DNA from: Gnetum montanum
Lineage: Eukaryota; Streptophyta; Gnetopsida; Gnetales; Gnetaceae
Reading direction: 5' to 3'
DNA: 64,000 bases
NCBI GenBank assembly: GCA_015680685.1
Contig: MNCI01006866.1
Coordinates: 11,493-75,492 of the forward strand
The number at the start of each line of letters is the position of its first letter. Positions within the stretch are counted from its first letter, which is position 1. Positions 1-11,059 of the stretch are shown here, in pieces. A program made the translations under genes and the position numbers. The notes under the pieces were generated by a model that made no database searches, was not told the origin of the DNA, and saw nothing but the letters and a program-made list of their open reading frames with translations.

Positions 1-290
1 ATTATCTATTCATTCATAATGTTAACCTATAATGATTATATCTCGGTTAGCATTATCCATAAGATATATATAATGAAATGATTATAAATAACCGACTTTA
101 TTTATGATGAAGTGTTTATAATTATTATATATAATCATTTATGTTTATGATTATAAATATATCATTATATATAACTGAGATTATAAATAACCAAGACAAA
201 TATAATCATTGGCTCCCCTGTAGTGACTCTTTGGCTAGGGGAGATTTATAAATAATTGGTTATTTATGATTATGGTAAGACATATGCGTC
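1..290. repeat. AT-rich segment with palindromes
   Basis: Very AT-rich sequence in which the string TATAAATAA(C/T) recurs on both strands. A perfect 8-bp stem with a 4-base loop lies at 248-267 (ATAAATAA, TTGG, TTATTTAT). It could be the end of a small inverted-repeat transposon, but no clear terminal repeat pair or target duplication can be read. No coding capacity. Confidence 0.4.
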
Positions 291-1394
291 GGTGGAGAGC
301 TCGTCACCATTTTCCTCGGCATTGGCTAGAATCATCACAGCATGATCTTGCTGGAGATCTTCCTGGGGTCTAGGCTGCCAGAGGTGCAGAAGTTCTCGTT
401 TTTAAAATTTACCAGGTTAACAACTATATCATTCATTAGATTCCACCAATCAAAGAATATGTACATAAAGAAAATGCCTTACTGTATGCGAGAAGGTAAG
501 AAGAAATTATCAAATCTGAACTCTTTAAGTCCTCCCAATAAGTAGAAAAAATTGTTAAAATTATGATCAAAGTCAGGCTGACATCTCAAATTAGCTAATA
601 ATTGTCATGTGCTAGCAAAAATGGTAATGCTTTTGCATTTTATTAAAATGCATATTGCAAATGAAAAAGTAGTCACAATCGCAACAACTAAACATATCTA
701 CTTTATGGTAATTGCTGAATTTCAAAGCACAGCCATAGAAATGATAAAACCTACACAAAATATACAAAGAGATAAAGAGAACATGAACTTACAAATGTTC
801 CTTTACATTGAAAAAGGGTGTAGCAAAAGAAGATTACTCAAGATAGTAGCAGAAAACTACAATTTTAGAATTTCCTACCACTCCAAAAAGCATTGAAAAA
901 AGAATAGAACCAAACTTTGAAATGTTTTTGCATTGGAAATGCAAATGTATAGGAAAGCATGCTAAGTATTGGTGACAAAAGAGCTCAGCTTGAAGTGAAT
1001 CTATGAAAATTGCACAAAATCATCAAAATGTAATGTTCAACACGTTACAATTCACTATAAAAAATTAACAAAAACACACATAAAAAGATTGGCAGAAAGT
1101 TTGTTTCTAGAAAGAGATTCCAATAACCAAAGGCTATTATTGACATAGAAACTTTAGAAGACCCTTCCCTTCAGGTTGCAGCTTCAACTGTAGCCATTAC
1201 TATCCTTCCTCAAATGTTTCTAGCTCTACCCCTCATCCTACCCCTACCTGCAAAATTTTATGCTTAAAACATACATTCAGACAAAGCTACTCAAGAAACA
1301 TATTGGCCTAATTCATATATAAATTTTATTAAAAAAAAGAAACCTAAATGAAGGGATCTTTTAACTATTATAACAAAAATTGTATTATGATTCA
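291..1394. other. No gene recognised
   Basis: AT-rich sequence. The short open frames at 342-545 and 609-896 show no family resemblance and no compositional sign of coding. On the minus strand near 1200-1255 a splice-acceptor-like TTTTGCAG precedes a short Gly-Arg-rich frame (GRGRMRGRARNI then stop). This could be the tail of a degraded Sm/RGG-type gene but is too short to call. Confidence 0.4.
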
Positions 1395-2154
1395 CCCCTC
1401 CTCTAGCTCTGGGGTCCAAGCTACCACAGGTGTAGAAGTTTGCATTTTCGTCGCCATCAAGGCTGGTGTTTCCAGCATAGATGAGTGTGAGATTTGGATC
1501 TTCCAGTAGCAGTTCCCCAGAGTAAATTGAAGTTTCGACATACTCACTGTCATCGACGAGCACTGTGATGGCCGGGAAGTCACAGTCAAGGGTGCTAACA
1601 ACGATGGTCATGATCCGGGGCATGAGATTTGAGGTGATGTCAGTGCTGTGTCTAGAGTTTCTGGTCAAGCAAGCGACAAAGACATGGCAGTGGACTGTAG
1701 TGATGAAGGCACCGATGGCGATGCTATTGGTGTACTACTGCTATAGGTTGTCACCAAGTGAGAGTGAAAGCATGTCAATGTCATTGGATAGAGTGGCATC
1801 CATGGCCGCAAGGATGTTGGAGCTAAAGCAGCCATAGTCCCACCAAACCTTGTAGATGGTGATCCATGCAAGCCAAGCCATGCTGTGGGTAGTCTCATTG
1901 GCATTACCAAGCATGCTGATGTCGACCACGACATTGTCGATGATTGTTGATGACGTGTGCATGTCGTGGCCCTCGGTGTTGAGCGAGGATGTAACAAGGG
2001 CCGACTGGCCTACTACCTTATTGCTGCCTTGGTTGAAGAAGCACGTGCTGATGAGCTTGTTATTGTAGCTGAAGCATGGGCCACCATCGTAGGTGCCGTT
2101 CCAACGCTCCAGTGAAGCTCTAAAGCTAGCGTCATCGAAGCTAGTTCGATTGGG
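1395..2154 (-). pseudogene. Subtilisin-like serine protease (plant subtilase) fragment
   Basis: Internal fragment of a plant cucumisin-type subtilase, normally a secreted protease of about 750 residues. Reading the minus strand from 2154, one frame runs through SFDDASF, RWNGTYDGGPCF, the histidine-site block GHDMHTSST (usually GHGTHTSST), IYKVWWDYGCFSSNILAAMD, LSLSLGDN, SIAIGAF, TLDCDFPA, YSGELL, IYAGN and CGSLDP. The catalytic His is kept, but its neighbours Gly and Thr are changed to Asp and Met. Two in-frame stops follow LSLGDN at about 1735-1743. The AGNSGP oxyanion block is degraded to TRNSRH. The signal peptide, prodomain, catalytic Asp and catalytic Ser regions are absent. No intron interrupts the fragment, in keeping with the mostly intronless plant subtilase family. 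Non-functional; the family call is secure from the order of motifs. Confidence 0.9.
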
Positions 2155-2256
2155 CTAGGCAGCCTGCAGTAGTAGTTGCAGGCGAAGATAGAGACAGAAT
2201 GGAAATGTAATTCTCTTTTCCATTCTACATTTGGTTGCATTTGGCCTTTTTATAGC

Positions 2257-2530
2257 GAGAATATGAAAAGCTATGGCTCTTTGATTCACATTCTGCACAA
2301 CGGGAATACGAAAATGTGTGGCTCTTCGAGTCATATTTTTCCCATTTCGTAGGATCTTACGTGGCGCATGATATGGAGGGCATTACTTGTGCAGCGGGAA
2401 TATGAAAAGCTATGGCTCTTTGGTTCACATTTTGGGCAACGGAAATACGAAAAGGTGTGGCTCTTCAATTCATATTTTTCCCATTTCGTAGGATCTTACG
2501 TGGCACATGATGTGGAGGGAGTTACTTGGA
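2257..2530. repeat. Tandem duplication, two copies of about 139 bp
   Basis: The block beginning ATATGAAAAGCTATGG at 2261 recurs at 2400, a spacing of 139 bp, with few differences. Each copy itself contains two related half-units (…GAAAAGCTATGGCTCTTTG… and …GAAAATGTGTGGCTCTTCG…), so the region is a 2 x 2 repeat. It lies immediately upstream of the subtilase pseudogene in that gene's orientation. Confidence 0.85.
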
Positions 2531-2628
2531 GGGTGACAAATCCACTCCCCCCTCCCCTCCCCCCCTATCCTATGAGAACATGGAGGGCGACAAATCAACT
2601 CCCCTCTCCCCCCTATCCTATGAGATGA
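2528..2628. repeat. Short tandem duplication, about 53 bp x 2, C-rich core
   Basis: Two copies of GGAGGG(T/C)GACAAATC followed by a CTCCCC-rich tract and CCTATCCTATGAGA. The second copy has a shorter C tract. Confidence 0.8.
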
Positions 2629-2949
2629 GTTGGCCTCTCAGCCAAAACAAGAAAAAAAGCCACCTATCTATTTATAGAGAATTTGAAATAGATAATGAAA
2701 TAAAGCATTAATATTACAATTTATCTCATATATAATATAGTGTGAAAGCACTCATTAACTCATAACTATATGTGTTTAATGACAAAATCATAACCAACTC
2801 AACTATGTTCACATATTCTATCCTCTATATGTATATTGCTTTGAATTTTAGAGAAATACAAGAGTTTTAACCTCTTAATAAGTAAGATGGGAAACAAATT
2901 AGAAAATCAAGGAGATACTATAATGTTATATGTTAAGGTGTTTAAGTAA
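2629..2949. other. No feature seen
   Basis: AT-rich spacer; no open frame or repeat that I can support. Confidence 0.5.
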
Positions 2950-3800
2950 TATACGACCACAAATGGTCCTCAAGGCCTTTGAAGGTTGAAAATGTGTCAT
3001 ATGAGGCTATTTTTAGGATGTTTTGGCAATCTTGGCAGTCTCCATGAGCCTCTCCGAGTTCTCAACATCATCTTGGCAAACTTCAACATTAGTTTGGAGG
3101 TTGAATGGGACCTTGAAAATTCAAAAAATTACAACTTCAGATAAGGTCAATAATTTTAACTAAGTATTGGTGACGATGATGTTGACATTAATGTCATCAC
3201 TTTCAAACCTTGCTAAGTGCCATCAATCACCTTCACCGTCAACATACAACCTTGACCCTAGGCTTCTCAAGCATCTTAAAAACATTTGGCATCAATTTAG
3301 AGGCAAATCAAGTTCTCAAAGGCTCAAAATATGAACATATGCAAAATATCAAAAATTTCTCCAAGTATGGTTAATAATGACACTAATGTTAGCATCAAGT
3401 GTCAGCATTGGTACTTTCAACGTTCGTAAAATAACATCATCAACCATGAGGCTTTACACTTAGCACTTTCTTCTATCTTCTTGGATTCCTCAGCATCATT
3501 TCAACATCATTTGATCTCTGTTATGATGTTAAATATGGTCTTGAAAGCTTGCTACCAATACTTTGGCAAAATTGTTAAAATTTGAATAAGTATTAGTGAT
3601 GTTGATAGTAACATCAACATCACCTCAATAGGTCATCACACTTACCATAGTCAAATGTCAAACTTAATATTTGTGAACTCAATGTCAACTTTAGATAAAC
3701 TACACTTAACTCCAAGTTTGATTTTTAACAATCCTATGTTGAAATTGGCAACTTTGGATCCATAAATATAAGCTCAAAACATAAATTTCATGTCAATTTC
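2950..3800. repeat. Strongly diverged tandem repeat, about 200-220 bp period
   Basis: The segment AAGTAT(T)GGT(G)A.GATG..., rich in AACATCATC/GATGTTGA dyads, recurs near 3163, 3363 and 3585. Each copy is preceded by a TCAAAAATT-like string. The copies are only partly alike, so boundaries are approximate. No coding capacity. Confidence 0.5.
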
Positions 3801-4033
3801 TTGAGATTTGAGAGCACTTGTTAGATTTTAGGAGATCAAGAGCACGAGCACCTACCAACAACATAACACTTGTGTGCTCTACAACCACCTTTTGTACCTT
3901 CAACGTCACTTCCAAAAATAGAATTCTCAAGATCCTACAACACATTCTAGAGTTAGACTTTTTTTTAGCTATAGTGTTAGTGACATGACCCTTAGCTAAA
4001 ATAACCTCGTTATGGTCTAAAATTACTTATGGT
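3801..4033. other. No feature seen
   Basis: Spacer between the degenerate array and the 3' LTR of element A. The five bases next to the LTR (ATGGT) are a candidate target-site duplication with no readable partner. Confidence 0.5.
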
Positions 4034-4940
4034 TGATGAGTAGTGGAGTAGTCCAACACCCAACCATATGAGATATAAGTGTTCATGCATAGCTCGGTCG
4101 AATTCCATGGACAAGGCAATGTAGTTATGTTAGTAATTGGTTTAAGTTCGTGATCGTTGTCTTCCCACATGAGCTAGTAAAATTGATGCATATGGTTTAG
4201 CTTAGTGAGGTGTATGATGTGTTGATGTTGTAGGGCCATATTACTCCTAGTGAACATAAGGTAAATGAAGTGGTTTCTAAATCTAAGTAACAGTAAATGA
4301 ATTTTATCTAGCCTAATGCGATGGACATCCATTCTTGATTCTTTGGACATGTCTTGGACTCATGCAATCATTATTGGGATTACCAAGTATTCCACTACTG
4401 GGTGAACCAAGTGATAATACCACTGGGTTACCAAATGATCATGCTTAATGCTCAAAATTACTCGTATCTATTCCACTTAACAACATAAAGAGTACAGTTT
4501 ATGTAAAAGTAAACAATAACTAGGAAAGCAATAATTAGTAAGCTAAGTAAAAGTAATAAACATTATTATAAGTAAATAGTAAGAAATCTTAGTGATGTTG
4601 CAATGATGCAAAGTAATCTTGATCTTTAGTTTCTATTAGGAAACATGTCCAAGTACATTATACTTGAATAAAGACTTTGTTTAATTGCTAAACGTTACAC
4701 TGTAGGCATATATTCCTAAGTGCTAAGTGCTAAAATCAAGAAAACAAACTGATAGAATTTCACTAAGTTTGAATGAAATTGTTGTTGGACCATGCACCTA
4801 AGTATCATATTTATAAGCTTTCACATGTCTGCGATATTGGATACACGACATCGTAGCTTGTGCCCCGATATCAAGGATCTGATATTGTAGCTCTGATATT
4901 GGATGCTCAGTATCATTGCCAATAAAATTTCAATTTATCA
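4034..4940 (-). repeat. 3' LTR of element A
   Basis: 907 bp. Read on the minus strand it starts TGATAAATTG and ends ACTCATCA, with TG...CA termini. It aligns along its length with 38405-39232 plus 15727-15764, and its last 100 bp match the ends of the LTRs of element C and of the two solo LTRs (CACCCAACCATA on the plus strand). The U3 part has several GATATC-like dyads, then a TATA box, then a tandem GGTTACCAA/GGTGAACCAA block shared with the other LTRs. Confidence 0.88.
4808..4815 (-). promoter_or_regulatory. TATA box of element A 3' LTR
   Basis: TATAAATA on the minus strand, just after the GATATC-rich U3 array. Every Athila-type LTR in the window has a TATA box in the same relative place. 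Confidence 0.7.
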
Positions 4941-4950
4941 TACCCCCACA
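4941..4950 (-). promoter_or_regulatory. Polypurine tract of element A
   Basis: TGTGGGGGTA on the minus strand, directly before the LTR start TGATAA. This is the expected site of plus-strand DNA priming. The matching site of element C is ATGGGGGTA; that of B has decayed. Confidence 0.8.
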
Positions 4951-5143
4951 ACTAATTGAAAACTCATCCTTGAGTTAAAACAAAATGAGGATAGAGTTCC
5001 TTAGAAAATTGGGAGGTAAATTCACATGACATTGAACACTATATACATGACTCTCTAATGCCACAGTGGAATTTATAAAAATGACACTAATCATGACAAA
5101 TTTGCAAAATAAAAAACAAAATCTGGTGAAGCTAGATGTAGCC

Positions 5144-7860
5144 TTATTTGGTTCCAGGTGGTGGTGGCTCTTCCATTGGTTGCTTTCCTTTATCCTCAAG
5201 CTTTTGAAATTTGTATTGATTAAGGAGTGTCTGAAGTTTTTCTTCATTCGTTATGGGATTGTGAACCATCCATGCTAATGAACCAATGTTTGATGGAATT
5301 GGCATGTTCCATAGGCATGGCAGATGTGGAAACATCCAGTTTTCTTTGATATACCAAGCTGTGAACTACCTCCTCTCCTCTTCAAATGCTCTAGCCTTCT
5401 CTCATAATTCATGGTTTTCTGTCAATCTTCCAACCAGATTTCTTACTACATCTTTCTACCCATGGTAGCTAGCCTTTATTGCTTCCAATTTTAAGTTTTC
5501 CACTTGAAGTTTCTATAGGGCATCTTTACGATCTACAAACTCTTTTTCATATAGTGCATATGTGGCCATTGCTTGCTGTTCTAGCTCATTTCTGGGCTTT
5601 CCTGCTGTTAACATGGCCAAGTTAGCATAACAAAGGTTAGCTAACCCCATTTAATCTTTTAGGTCCTCAATCTATAGGTCTTTGTTTTTCACTTCTACTT
5701 GGTGGATAAGGGCATAATTATCCAAGATGGGTTGCTAGTCAAGATTTTGTGCTGAAATTGTGTTGATTTTGGCCTTTGCCATTTGGATTTCTTTCTCATT
5801 TATCTACTTGTACAGGCCCACCTGGTCACAAAAGTGTTCCTTGAGCCTCTCATGTTTCTTTGCCTTATTTTACCACACATTAATTTTAATAGCTGATTTT
5901 TATTAAATGGCACATACCTTCTCCATAGAAAGGGTTCTATTTTCTCTTGTGAGGTAGCTGATATCATGGTTAACCCTCACAGTTGTTCTCTTAACTGGTT
6001 GATGCTTTTCAAAATGTTTTTTTGCTTTTCTACAGTGGTCAACCTCATATTATCAGTAGCAAGTTATTTTTTTTCCTCTTGTATTGCAGTAAGTGCCTTC
6101 ACATATGCATATGTTTGTGCTTCAGCTATAGAGGCATTCCATACTGCTTTCTTCATCTTAGTTACCAATTTTTTATTCTACTTGATTAGGCTGTGATCTA
6201 CTTTGTTTTAAATTGCTCGATTTGGTCAGGCACAATGAATTGCATTGGATCTCTTCATTCAGCTCTTAGGGCTGCAAGCTCTTCTTGTAGTTTTAGAATT
6301 TCTGCCTTTACATGCTCCACCCCTAGTCTCTACCATGACTAGTTTTCCTTTGGTAGTGATGAGCTTAGACTATACTACAGTGACATCACTAGGGATGTCA
6401 AACAATGTTATCATGACTTGTCCATTTTATAGTAGTCTATCAAGCTCATCCTCATGATTAGCAGGAGTCATTAAGGTTCTGGCTAACATTTGAGCATCTT
6501 TGGCTCCAGTTAGATCCACCAATGGTAAAAAAAGTACATTAAAGGATTCTTGATGTGATCGGTGATCACCTCTGCTACTCCCATTGCATCTTGGTATCGC
6601 ATTACAACTATTTTGGCTCATTCTCTAGTCTCTAGCACCACTTGGAATGATGCAGTGTTCCTAGAGATCTGTTGTGATCCTTGTACCTCTCCTCCTAACT
6701 GTAATGAAATTTGTTCACTTGCTGGATTAGCTAAAACTATGGGCTGGATGGTATTGTCGATAACTCTTTAAAGATTAGGCTCCTCCCTTGTTCCCTAGTT
6801 GATTTTTTCTATAATCTACTATAGGTGTCTCATCAATGGTCTATAATCTTGTGGTGACGATGGTGGAACTTGCTATTCTTATTGCTATTGGCCATTAGGC
6901 CCTACTTGCTATTGTTGTTATTATTGCTCTTATTCTTATTCTTGCTTTCCATGGTCTTTTCTTGGTGGTGCTAGTTAGAGTATCTTAGTGAATGAAGCAT
7001 TTTGGGCTCTCATGGGAACATCATTAGTGTATTCTAGGATTTTGGCTCACTTGCACAGCTTCCTGATAAGGTAAGGAAATGAAAGTCTTGGTTTCCCTGC
7101 CTTCCTCTCTTCAAACCACCTTTGGATTTCCATAAAATAGAGTTGTGTGAGGTTGACATTCTACTTGCCCATAAGGATCACACTTCCTATAGGTGCATAA
7201 GTTGATAATCTATTGAGTCCTTTGGTTGGGAACAAGTGATAGGTGCTAATTTTGAAGTAAATTCTTTCCTCTAGAGTTAATTCATTATAGCCTTTATCTT
7301 CTTTGCCATGAGCCCATTTCAACCATAGCTTTCTAGTTTCAAGATTAGATTAGGTGCACAGATGCACTAACCTTGCTCCTTTATTGGATATATTCAAAGC
7401 TCTTGTAATTGCCTTGATCAAAAATGGAACTAAGACTCCTCCAATGTTGATAGTAGTTCCATCTTTTTTGTTGTGCCAAAACTGATAAGTCTCTTGAAGG
7501 TATCATTCACCATTCTATGAAAATATTAGCCATAGCAGTGATGCTTGGAGTTGTGTCCTTAATGCTTTAGGAACAAATTCCATGAATGGGCAAAATTTCA
7601 TCTCCACGATGACTGTGGTTAGGATGGATCTTTCTTGGATGGCTTGGAAGTAATCTTAGGACAACATGAGGTGTTGTCTTGGCACTTGTGGTTCTTCTCC
7701 CTCTCCTTTGACCAATTTCCTTGTAGTAGGAGTTTCTTGATGAATGCTAAATGATTAAGCTTCCTACTCCTCATGTTTTGGTTCTTGTCATCCAGTTCGA
7801 CCTCTACCTTAGCCTCTTGGTTGTTTGCTTGTGCCTTGTAAGGGTCCTCCTTGTGCTCCT
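5144..7860 (-). pseudogene. 3' ORF of element A, env-position coiled-coil protein, broken
   Basis: Sense-strand coding remnant between integrase and 3' LTR, in the position of the envelope-like ORF of Athila elements. The N-terminal part (about 7860-6900) begins in an acidic, Gln/Asn-rich frame and passes to a block like FPYLIRKLC, which resembles the conserved part of plant retroelement 3' ORFs. A central block near 6450-6640 has SFNVLF-PL-D-TGAKDAQML. A long coiled-coil region rich in Lys, Glu and Gln follows. The C-terminus is DKGKQPMEEPPPPGTK then stop at 5144. The frame changes many times and contains dozens of stops. Element B (39437-41599) preserves the same protein better and ends in almost the same residues, which supports a real ancestral gene. 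No signal peptide or membrane span can be read, so a virus-type envelope role is not shown. Confidence 0.65.
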
Positions 7861-8490
7861 CTCTTTAAGACTATCTACAATCATTAAGAATTAAAAATTA
7901 CTAAGGTATTCACATTTATTCTTAATAGTTTCATACCTTACTCATACTCTTAGTTTCATTAATTTCTTAGTGTATGATTGCAAAGTTAGAAAATTTTTTC
8001 AAAAAGTAACCCCATTGGTATTAATCTTTTTATAACCCTTCACAGTTGTCTAATTTGTTCTTATGTATTATTCATGATGATGGTTATGGTTTCTTAAGAA
8101 CATTATTTGAGTGTTTTGGCATTAATATGTGTGAATATTACTTAAAACTTTCAATATTTATTTCATACTTACCCTTAAAATACCTTCCAAATGTTAGAAT
8201 CTTTTGAAAAATTGGCTAAGATTTTCCTCACTAGCACCTCCCACAACTAAGTTGAGCACTCTGTGATCAAATGGATTTAAAAAGCACAAACATTAGAGCA
8301 ATTATAGTTAAGTTATGGCTTGGTAAAGTTAGGAGGTCAAAGCTTAAATCAGAGAAGAAAATTCAAAAAATCTCTCTTGGCTCAAATAAAATAGATAGTG
8401 TAAATGATATCGAAAGTGTTTATTGATGTTTAGAAGGTTCAAGATGATGTGGAATTGCTTGGGAGATATAAGATACAATAGTTATACAAG

Positions 8491-8512
8491 GGGATCCTCC
8501 CCAAAGTAGGCT
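8491..8512 (-). promoter_or_regulatory. Conserved purine-rich box between integrase and 3' LTR
   Basis: On the minus strand this reads AGCCTACTTTGGGGAGGATC. Element C has GCCTGCTTTGGGGAGGATCC at 61341-61360 while the surrounding sequence is diverged. It could be a second, internal polypurine tract or part of a splice or packaging signal; the role is not known. Confidence 0.5.
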
Positions 8513-9468
8513 CTAGCTCTTAATGTCCTTGTATAACCATGCTTACAAGTGTCTTTAGGCACTTAAGGAGTTGAATGTAATGCATACCTGTTTTAGCAAA
8601 ACACACATGTTAATACCACCAAATTGGAAAAATAACACTATGTTACACAAAACCATAAGTTATGACTATTCAAATAATGAGATGAGATGTACATAAAAGG
8701 GATTGTAGAAATCAAGATGTGAGGTGTCTTACCATAAGCATAATGAATTCTTGTGTTTTAATAGTGATTAAAGTAATCACTAGCCTTTCTATCCAAGATT
8801 CAAATCAAGTCCAAACCACATTCTAATGACATCACATCGTTTCATCTCTTGGAGTTATAATTGTAAGACTATTAATGTTGCAAGGAGTATTGTCACTTCA
8901 TGTATTGTCTAAGGGAGGAGTTGTATTCATTGCACTTTATTTTTATCTTTTAGATTTTTGAGAAGCCACCTACCTTCAAGCATGGGTAACATGTCTTTCC
9001 AGTGGGACCTCCAAAAATTTATTTTGTGCTCTTTTATGTTATTTGTGTCAACATGTTTGAGGTAGCACTTATTACACTCTTAACCCCATTTTTCATTAAA
9101 TCTACAAGAATATAATACAACCTTAGCAACATTATAGAACTTACAACAGTAATTAAAAAGAATCCACCAATCCCCTTGATGTCACACCTTTTTCATTCTC
9201 ACTTGGTTCTTTGCTTTTTTGTCCAGGAATAATGATCATAGGTTTATTCTTAGTTGTATGATGGAAAAGAACATCATTGTAGCCATGGTAAGATCCTCTT
9301 ATTAATGGAATGGATGGATAGATGATGTGGGCTCACTATTCAAATAATCAGTCCCTTATGACTTGATAACATAGAGAAATCTTCACCTTATTGGACTACA
9401 TCTTGCCTTTATTCAATGTGTCTTATTAGTATTCAAAATTATTTACAAAGGGTTTGCAACAAAGCATA

Positions 9469-9640
9469 AAAGAATTGAAAAAGATGGTAAAAATTGTGAA
9501 AAGTTTAAAGAATGAAAAACATTAAAGAATTGAAAGAGATATCAAAGAATGTCAAAAATTTAAGAAATAAAAAGTATCAAAGAATAAGAAAATATTAAAG
9601 AATGTGAAAAATGAAAGAAAATGAAAAATTCAGTAAGGTA
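9469..9640 (-). repeat. Degenerate ~20-nt repeats, A/G-rich on plus strand
   Basis: Repeated (C)AAAGAAT(T/G)GAAAAA and TTAAAGAATG strings. It belongs to the element A post-integrase region and is matched by a T-rich tract at the same place in element C. Confidence 0.6.
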
Positions 9641-9764
9641 CCTATGGGTTTAGATGGAGATCGCCATAACTATTATGAAGATAAGGTAAATGAAAGATAG
9701 AATAAGTGGAAGACTAATGGATAGGTTGGGTAGACTCCTTTGAATGTTCATAATATGGTTTGAC

Positions 9765-10880
9765 TTATTGGATATTAACAAGGATAAGCTTATGTGGGCT
9801 AGATGGGTGGTGGATATGTAAGGCACTAGATGGATAAGTGGCATGCACAATGTATGGTCCCTCCCAAAGTGTTTGAAATTTATCTTTATGGGGTAAATGA
9901 CTTGGTATATAATAAAGGACCTTGTCACCTAGTTGTATAGTTACATTCCCTATTTGTGAATCATGGGTAAGTTTGGAATACTGTTTATGGACTTCACTAC
10001 CCATTAGTGCTACTAGCTAATTCTCATCTAAAACATTCAAACTCATTAGATGTTCTTTTCAGCCTAAACTAAAATCAAGGTCAATTTCACTAACAGTAGC
10101 TAAGGTGCGAAGCTCTACTTGGATTGGAAGCGTTGGCAACTTGCCATAGACTAACTCATATGGGGTGCACCCGATAGGTAGTTTCCAAAATGTCTTATAG
10201 GCCCATAGGGCATCATTTAATTTCATATTCCAATCTCATCTAAATCTAATAACCATCCTAGTGAGTATTCTAGTAATTTCATGGTTAGTGATTTCAGCTT
10301 GATCATTTGCTTGGGGATGATATGATGTTGTTAGTTTATGGTTAACCCCAATTTGTTGCATGAGTTTTTTAAAGGTAGCATTGGTGAAGTGGGTTCTATT
10401 ATTTGATATTAGAATTCTAGGTATTCCAAATTGGTTTACCACATGTTGTTGAAAAAACTTGGTAACTATTTTTGCTATGTAGTCTTTCATTGCTACTGCC
10501 TCTACCGACCATGTGCAATAATCCACAATCACAATAATGTACGCTTTTCTAGTTAACATTGGTTAAATGGAACCCATAAAATCAATTCCCCAAATATCAA
10601 AAGGCTCCAATGGCATTATCCAGTGTTGTGGGCCTTCATATTTGGCCATAATTCCTCCATCCCTTTGACAACATTTGCAAGATTGTGCAAACATGTGGAC
10701 ATCTTTGAATACAATAGGCCAAAAGTAGTCTGCCATTAGTAGTTTAAGTGTCATTCTATGCTTGGCATAGTGGCCACCACATGGGCCATCATGGGCATCT
10801 TGTAAAGCTCTCTTTTGGTCATGATCTAGCATACACCTTCTAACAAGTCCATCTACATAGATCTTGTACAGGTTGCCATT
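9765..10880 (-). pseudogene. Integrase of element A
   Basis: Retroviral-type integrase that would insert the DNA copy into the genome. Zinc-binding HHCC domain near 10650-10800: DAHDGPCGGHYAKH, then CKCCQ. Catalytic core: the first Asp is kept (FDIWGIDFMGS), the second is lost (ISNNRTHFTN in place of a DNGTHF-type motif), and the Glu is kept (QAEITNHEI). C-terminal domain at 9765-10004: IQLGDKVLYYIPSH and FQTLWEGPYIV, ending SPHKLILVNIQ then stop. A stop after DFMGSI separates the zinc and core parts. The change at the second catalytic residue alone would abolish activity. Closest relative in the window: element C integrase (58810-59900). Confidence 0.88.
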
Positions 10881-11059
10881 GATTTCAATGTATTATTTGG
10901 CTTTATGAAGGAATTGTTCTTGTTGTTTTCTACTCCCTTAAATAGGAAGCTCTTGTTTTGTGAGATAAGTTAGGTACACTACAGTCCATGGCTTCCCTTT
11001 TGAATCTATAGCCTTTACTATTTTAGTAAATAGATGCTCATTGAGAAATTGATTGAATA

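Larger units (their letters stand above)
7861..9764 (-). other. Long non-coding stretch between integrase and 3' ORF of element A
   Basis: No coding signal. It holds two pieces also found after the integrase in element C. One is a pyrimidine-rich tract (minus strand, 9469-9640) of ~20-nt CTTT/ATTTTT repeats, matching the T-rich tract at 60045-60220. The other is a purine-rich box at 8491-8512, matching 61341-61360. Confidence 0.7.

Noticed and set aside
609-896. 95-codon plus-strand open frame
   Set aside because: No family motif, AT-rich codon use typical of random frames.
1190-1260. Gly-Arg-rich tail suggesting an Sm/RGG protein
   Set aside because: Only about 12 residues, no further exon found.
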